Of a DNA stretch of 64,000 nucleotides, positions 60,011-64,000 are shown in pieces; the stretch's first letter is position 1; each line of letters begins with the position of its first letter. The position numbers and the translations under genes were made by a program. The stretch covers positions 275,370-339,369 of the forward strand of contig CAXARO010001647.1 in NCBI GenBank assembly GCA_963971305.1, given 5' to 3'. Below the pieces are notes generated by a model. That model did no database searches, was not told the origin of the DNA, and worked only from the letters and a program-made list of their open reading frames with translations. Origin of the DNA: Arcuatula senhousia. Taxonomy: Eukaryota > Mollusca > Bivalvia > Mytilida > Mytilidae.

Positions 60011-60973
60011 TATGGAACGCCATTTAAACCAAAACCTTGATATCTATAGGATACCTCAGATAACTGGGGTTTACTGGCAGCTATCTGGGGGTTTTCTGGA
60101 CGAAACTCTCAATTGCATCAGGTATTAAGAGTTATCTTGGTAACTGGTGGTTTTCTGTCAGCTTTCACATAGGAACTTAATTAAACCCTTTCTACCTACA
60201 GATATTGTAGTCCCGTTCGGGGCCCGGGTGGCGACTAGGCCCGCAGCAGAGCCTAGCTTGTCGTGAGAGGCGACTAAGGGTATTGGGATTCTGACGTTGG
60301 GTCATTGATCAGCCCACAAAGCGACCAAGTGTGTACCCTAAGTGGCTGAATAGGGTGGCCCTCGTCCGCAGGGATTGTCAGGTCTATAATATGGAAACCC
60401 TGACGGCCGACCATAGTGGGCCAACGTGTGAGGAGAGTGCCACGCTTCATACACGTAAAAATCCCTTTGTGGACCGCCAAGTAGTGCAGTGGTTCTTCAA
60501 AATTTGCAGTTCCTTTGTTTCCCACCCCAACCCCATGTTTCATTTATCATCCTCATTTCATGTTCATTTTATCATCTTTTAAATGTTCATCGCCTGTAAA
60601 TAACCTATTTAGCGTTGCACAGGCGTAAAACACCAACTCATTCACTCACTCACTCACATATATTTTAAGTTCATGTTATTTTTAAACTCTTTGAAAGCAG
60701 AATTTATCAATGTAAAGATGAAAACTATCAATTCTTCAAGAACGAATACAAAGCTCAGCTTCCAATAAATTATTTTTGAAAACTCTTAATAGCAAGAGTT
60801 TTTGTGGTATCCATGGGATAGCTGATAGGAACCCTCAGTTACCTGAAATAACTCTCCATACCTGATGTAATTAAGAGTTTCGCTCTGAAAACCCCCAGAT
60901 AGTTGCCAGTAAACCCCAAGTTATCTGAGGTATCCTATAGTTACCATGGTTTTGGTTAAAATGGCGTGCCATG
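60011..60973. mobile_element. Nested long-TIR element
   Basis: About 160 bp at each end are inverted copies: ATGGAACGCCATTTAAACC, CTATAGGATACCTCAGATAA, CTATCTGGGGGTTTTC and GCATCAGGTATTAAGAGTTA at the left have near-identical inverse partners at 60800-60973. CTGTTGTAT is found at both borders (60005 and 60974), suggesting a target duplication of 6-9 bp. Long inverted ends are typical of Mutator-like or foldback elements. It is inserted in the 59614-61789 element and itself holds the SINE-like copy. Confidence 0.7.
60195..60658 (+). mobile_element. SINE-like element with (ACTC)n tail
   Basis: Begins near GTAGTCCCGTTCGGGGCCCG, has the conserved block GCCTAGCTTGTCGTGAGAGG followed by CGACTAAGGG, then CCCACAAAGCGACCAAG, CATGTTCATTTTATCATC, AGGCGTAAAACACCAACTC and the tail ATTCACTCACTCACTCAC. 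This central block recurs in many molluscan SINEs and may be the Meta-domain of the MetaSINE superfamily (from memory, unverified). No clear polymerase III A and B boxes were found at the 5' end. The opposed frames at 60274-60582 are by-products. Confidence 0.6.
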
Positions 60974-60979
60974 CTGTTG

Positions 60980-61318
60980 TATATGTACAGATCAATTTCA
61001 GCCCGAGAAATGCGTTCATGCCTCAGCCTCAGCAATTCTAGATATAACAGTGAAATCTGGTATATGGAGGATTATTTCCCATTATATATAAAGCACTTCA
61101 CAAATCTCATATAAGTGGAAGAAATGTTGATATACTATCATTTTCTGATAGCCAGCTTTTGAGAAAATACACATTTATTTAAATTTTGTAAAAGTGTTCT
61201 TGGTGTGCGCAAAACAGTTTTGCTCATGAACCTCCACTTTCTTTTTATCGACAATTTTATGTGTTCAATAAAATATACAGTTTTACAATTTGTCATGAAA
61301 TGTCATTTTATGTATCAC
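60980..61318. other. Interior of the 59.6-61.8 kb element, right arm
   Basis: AT-rich, no gene or RNA recognised; the 62-residue plus frame at 61205-61393 reads through subterminal repeats. Confidence 0.4.
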
Positions 61319-61885
61319 ATCGGTAGAATGCCAGGACCATCGGTAGAAAACCAGGACACATCTTTAGAAAACCAGGACCATATTTTTTTTTGAAATGATC
61401 GAAAAATCAAAAATACGCCATTTGTAATGAAAAGTGATATGTCTTTAAAAATGTCCAACTATTTAGAATATGGAGCATAATTTTCAGCCCAGTGAATGGT
61501 AATTAAAAACAGATATTCATGATTATCTGAAAAAAGGGAAATTGTCTCTTGCTGGAAAAAATAAACAATACCCTTACTGTAATTTTATGTACATACTTAA
61601 AACAAAATAATGTAAATTAAATTAGTTTGTTTATAAGTGCCATAATAGCCGGGTATCATTGTTTGGAAAAAATCGTCTGCCAGGTTTGTTTTTTTATCAT
61701 CACATTGGTAGAAATCTAGGACATCGGTAGAAAACGAGCAGAAACATCGGTAGAAAACATGTTGTCGCAGGACAAGTATAACGACCGTGTGTTGTGTCGG
61801 ATTTAAAATCGATACGTTTGATTTTTTTTACATCAGTCGATTGATGATTCTCAGCTAGCTGTCAGTAACAGCGAGTGTTCTATAG

Positions 61886-62347
61886 AGAGTTCCTTTACCG
61901 TCCTTTTGTTTGTTCTTGTTTTTGTCTTAGGTTCTCTCTAGTGGAATTGGACTTTGATCGATTTGATTTTTATTGTGTGTTTAGTTTTTTGTGCTTTAAT
62001 TGTAAAAGAATATTGATAGGGGGAAGGTTGGGCCCAAAAAAACTAGTTTAACCCCGCCACATATTACATGTGCCTGTCCTAAGCCAGGAATCTTTGACAA
62101 AGCTTTCGTTTGTACTTGTCTATTTGATGTTTTCTGTTCCTTGTTTAAGAAGGGGGTCTATCCGTGACTATTTCAGGGCTGGAATTATATGCATTTTATT
62201 TAGACCATGGGCCAATTGCAGAACCGCGAGCAGTGCCAAATGGCCTCGTTGAAGGCTGCTGGCGGTTGTCCATTGTGGTTTTTCTAAATTCCTGTTTAAT
62301 TGTGGGCTGTGTCGGGTACACTTATTCCACATCTCATTATTTTCTAT
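61886..62347 (+). repeat. Dispersed ATGTGGAATAAG repeat, longest intact copy
   Basis: Runs from TTTACCGTCCTTTTGTTTGT through GGGGGAAGGTTGGGCCC, GCCTGTCCTAAGCCAGGAAT, GACCATGGGCCAATTGCAGA and GGCTGCTGGCGGTTGTCC to CCACATCTCATTATTTTCTA. It serves as the reference for the family. The frames at 62070-62424 are by-products. Confidence 0.75.
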
Positions 62348-63027
62348 CTTTTAAATCTTATATACAAACCTTTCGTTTCATGTATATTTATTCCAGACGG
62401 AGATATTTCTTTTCGTTCAGGTAAGTCCTTTGTAGCTGTTTGATTAACAACAAGGGAATTGTTGTGTGCATTTTCAGTATTATCTAAATTGTGTTTGGGA
62501 ATATACGCAGGAAACGACGGATTCATGCTTTGTTGAGGTCTTTGCGGCAAAACCAAATGCCGTGTTCTAGTTTCCCGATTTTCGACATTTTCTTGGTTGC
62601 GAGTTTCATTCTGTGAAATAACCTTTAAAGTTTGAGATGCATGCCTAGCGCTGAAAGGTTCTACTTTTTCTTGATATGACATTTTTCTGCTTTGTATAGG
62701 ACTATAATCTTCAATCGGTTCATATATTGTTGTTTTATTGCGAATTGCCGGTCTTGCGGGAAGCGCGGGAGGCGATTGTCGTTCTTGGAAATGGATCGTT
62801 TTATTTTTACATTGTCCAGGATTTCTATTAACTGTCCTGCTTTTAGAGGTCTCTTGTAAGCACGTTTTCCATTTTCGATTTTGAAGAGACAACATTTCAT
62901 CTGTTTGATCGGGTAATGTTTCATACACATTATCATGAGCCTCCTTTTGATGAAGTGGTTCATATTGTGGCGTCGTTTGCGACGGATTTTCCTTTTGTTT
63001 GCATGGTAAACAGAAGTTATATTCGTA
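62344..63027 (-). CDS. Receptor-type cytoplasmic tail with ITAM-like motif (partial, last exon)
   Basis: Open for about 227 residues to a stop at 62344, with no ATG near its start. An acceptor CTTTACCCTGAG before TAC at 63027 suggests an internal exon boundary, so the earlier exons lie beyond 64 kb or in the repeats. Counting from that Tyr, YEPL at 22 and YETL at 35 form Y-x-x-L-x9-Y-x-x-L, an ITAM spacing. SPPALPARP (85-93) is a proline-rich SH3-type ligand, and YEPI (102) and YSPI (108) are further tyrosine motifs. The rest is polar and Asn/Gln-rich, with no membrane segment or globular domain. It fits the intracellular part of a phagocytic or immune-type receptor, but the receptor itself is not seen. 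The last bases abut the repeat at 61886-62347. Confidence 0.55.
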   Translation of the reverse strand, partial: YEYNFCLPCKQKENPSQTTPQYEPLHQKEAHDNVYETLPDQTDEMLSLQNRKWKTCLQETSKSRTVNRNPGQCKNKTIHFQERQSPPALPARPAIRNKTTIYEPIEDYSPIQSRKMSYQEKVEPFSARHASQTLKVISQNETRNQENVENRETRTRHLVLPQRPQQSMNPSFPAYIPKHNLDNTENAHNNSLVVNQTATKDLPERKEISPSGINIHETKGLYIRFKR

Positions 63028-63182
63028 CTCAGGGTAAAGATGAATACCCAAAAGAAAACAGTATAAGTATTTTTTTATATCTCAGTCTGCTTGTTAGAAG
63101 CAAAGAAGCACCAATTGGGCATTCGAGTGTCAAAAGTCCTAAAGGCAAACGACAAAATGATCAAAGTGTGGGTTTTATAGGT

Positions 63183-63341
63183 TCTTACATAAGTTCTTGG
63201 AAAAGACCGTCTGATCTTTCACGAGTGATAGAATTTTTCAGTCTTTTTGCGAGTGGAGCGCAGCGGAACGAGTCAAAAGACCCAAAAAATTCTATCATGA
63301 GTGAAAGATCATTGCCGGTTTTCCAAAAACGCGTGTAAGTA
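63183..63341. repeat. Long hairpin (arms about 65 bp)
   Basis: TTGGAAAAGACCGTCTGATC, TTTCACGAGTGATAGAATTT and AGTCTTTTTGCGAGT pair with ACGAGTCAAAAGACCC, AAATTCTATCATGAGTGAAA and GATCATTGCCGGTTTTCCAA, around a GC-rich loop GGAGCGCAGCGGA. Two short opposite frames over it are shadows. Same design as the 45-kb hairpin but different sequence. Confidence 0.75.
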
Positions 63342-63489
63342 CCTATTTCTTCCGTAAGAAGCAATTTTTTATATTCTGAAACCTTAAGTGACTTCATCCA
63401 AAAAAGCGAAAGTTTGAAATAACATTGCATTTCATTGGTCGACATCATCGATTGATATCAGTACCGGCGGTTATTATTGGTTAATTGAC

Positions 63490-63541
63490 CAGTGTGAGAT
63501 CACTGCACGTGCTCGCATCTCAACCTGGTCATCTCACACTG
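63490..63541. repeat. Short inverted repeat CAGTGTGAGAT
   Basis: CAGTGTGAGAT (63490-63500) and ATCTCACACTG (63531-63541) are perfect inverses, with GACCAG/CTGGTC nearby. It stands between the two larger hairpins. Confidence 0.65.
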
Positions 63542-63562
63542 AAAGAGTCATTTACGAAAGAA

Positions 63563-63972
63563 TATTATACAATTATCACCCTAGTTGATGTGTGACCCGG
63601 TGGTTTCTTTCCCCGAGAAAGTAAGGTCACCCGAGGGCTTGCCCCGAGGGTGACCTTTCTTTTCGAGGGGAAAGAAATGCCGGGTCACCAATCATCTAGG
63701 GTGATAACTGTTATATTATATCGAATATTTCAATGAAACAATTCAATTTTGAATTTTAAACATATTTCGAGAATTGTAACCTTTTTCCATAGGAAGAATT
63801 ACAGTCCATACAATATTGAAGAAAATGCGTGGGGCCACGTGCAAATTCTCACGAGAGGGTGACCTTACCATGCGACCCAACGATAACCGGTTGACCCAGC
63901 GAAATATCACATGTCACGTGAACACCTCTAAGCGAATCACAATAAAGATTTTTATATGAGTATATAATATAG
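63563..63972. repeat. Hairpin repeat, copy 2
   Basis: Closely follows the copy at 44991-45371 from ATTATACAATTATCACCCTA to AGATTTTTATATGAGTATAT, including the fold-back of the first 150 bp and the CACGAGAGGGTGAC tail. An extra stretch GATAACCGGTTGACC is present here only. The two copies are in the same orientation, 18.6 kb apart. Confidence 0.8.
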
Positions 63973-64000
63973 TGATAAGTGGACTCGTCCGTTCGGTTGT

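Larger units (their letters stand above)
59614..61789. mobile_element. 2.2-kb TIR element with subterminal TTTTCTACCGAT repeats
   Basis: CACGGTCGTTATACTTGTCC at the left is matched exactly inverted at the right, the identity running about 44 bp into ACATGTTTTCTACCGAT. TGTTG stands directly on both sides (59609-59613, 61790-61794), a 5-bp target duplication. The 12-bp motif TTTTCTACCGAT or a near match occurs six times in the left arm (59646, 59669, 59689, 59849, 59881, 59902) and six times inverted in the right arm (61319, 61339, 61360, 61704, 61723, 61746), as expected of transposase-binding subterminal repeats. CAC ends with a 5-bp duplication would fit Transib-type elements, but this is only a guess. 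No transposase; it holds another element. Confidence 0.75.

Noticed and set aside
59646..61757. TTTTCTACCGAT repeats as a CRISPR array or telomere-like repeat
   Set aside because: Only six per arm, uneven spacing, mirror orientation in the two arms and a eukaryotic context; subterminal repeats of a transposon fit better.

Overview
This is nuclear DNA of a bivalve mollusc, most probably a mytilid mussel. The DNA is AT-rich, introns are long and full of repeats, and several dispersed repeats are ones I recognise from bivalve genomes: TIR elements ending in AGGCTCCC/GGGAGCCT, a SINE-like element with an (ACTC)n tail, Penelope-type reverse transcriptase debris, and a hammerhead ribozyme of the Mytilus type. 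No species-level marker is present.

Layout. 1-2.5 kb: dispersed repeats, a hammerhead ribozyme (1232-1273) and a palindromic 350-bp element built from E-box motifs (2056-2407). 2.68-9.47 kb, minus strand: a complete five-exon FAM8A1-like gene (RDD-domain ER membrane protein), assembled here from short exons whose splice sites, phases and protein similarity all agree. Its introns hold nested MITEs and a candidate CRE promoter with a 5' exon. 9.525-35.253 kb: a 25.7-kb tandem array of 15 near-identical 1285-bp units. Thirteen carry a 458-bp TIR element (Harbinger-like, TAA target duplication) at the same place; two units lack it. Both outer edges of the array fall exactly at the ends of that element, and the array starts about 50 bp upstream of the FAM8A1 start codon.

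35.25-50 kb: gene-poor, with decayed repeats, a dead Penelope RT (41.86-42.62 kb) flanked by a ~150-bp minisatellite, MITEs and a strong hairpin repeat (45.0 kb). 50.14-52.87 kb, plus strand: a gene for a secreted 225-residue, 10-cysteine precursor with an acidic stretch, a dibasic site and a cationic C-terminal peptide; a TATA box, non-coding first exon and 1.8-kb intron are proposed. 53.9 kb: a frameshifted SAM-domain exon. 54.6-61.8 kb: a run of TIR elements, including one nested three deep. 62.34-63.03 kb, minus strand: an exon for a receptor-type cytoplasmic tail with an ITAM-like tyrosine pair and a proline-rich motif. 63.2-64 kb: hairpin repeats, one a second copy of the 45-kb family.

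The four genes or fragments are unrelated in function and form no cluster. What ties the window together is mobile-element activity, above all the satellite/MITE array in front of FAM8A1. Similarity calls come from reading and recall; no database search was run.
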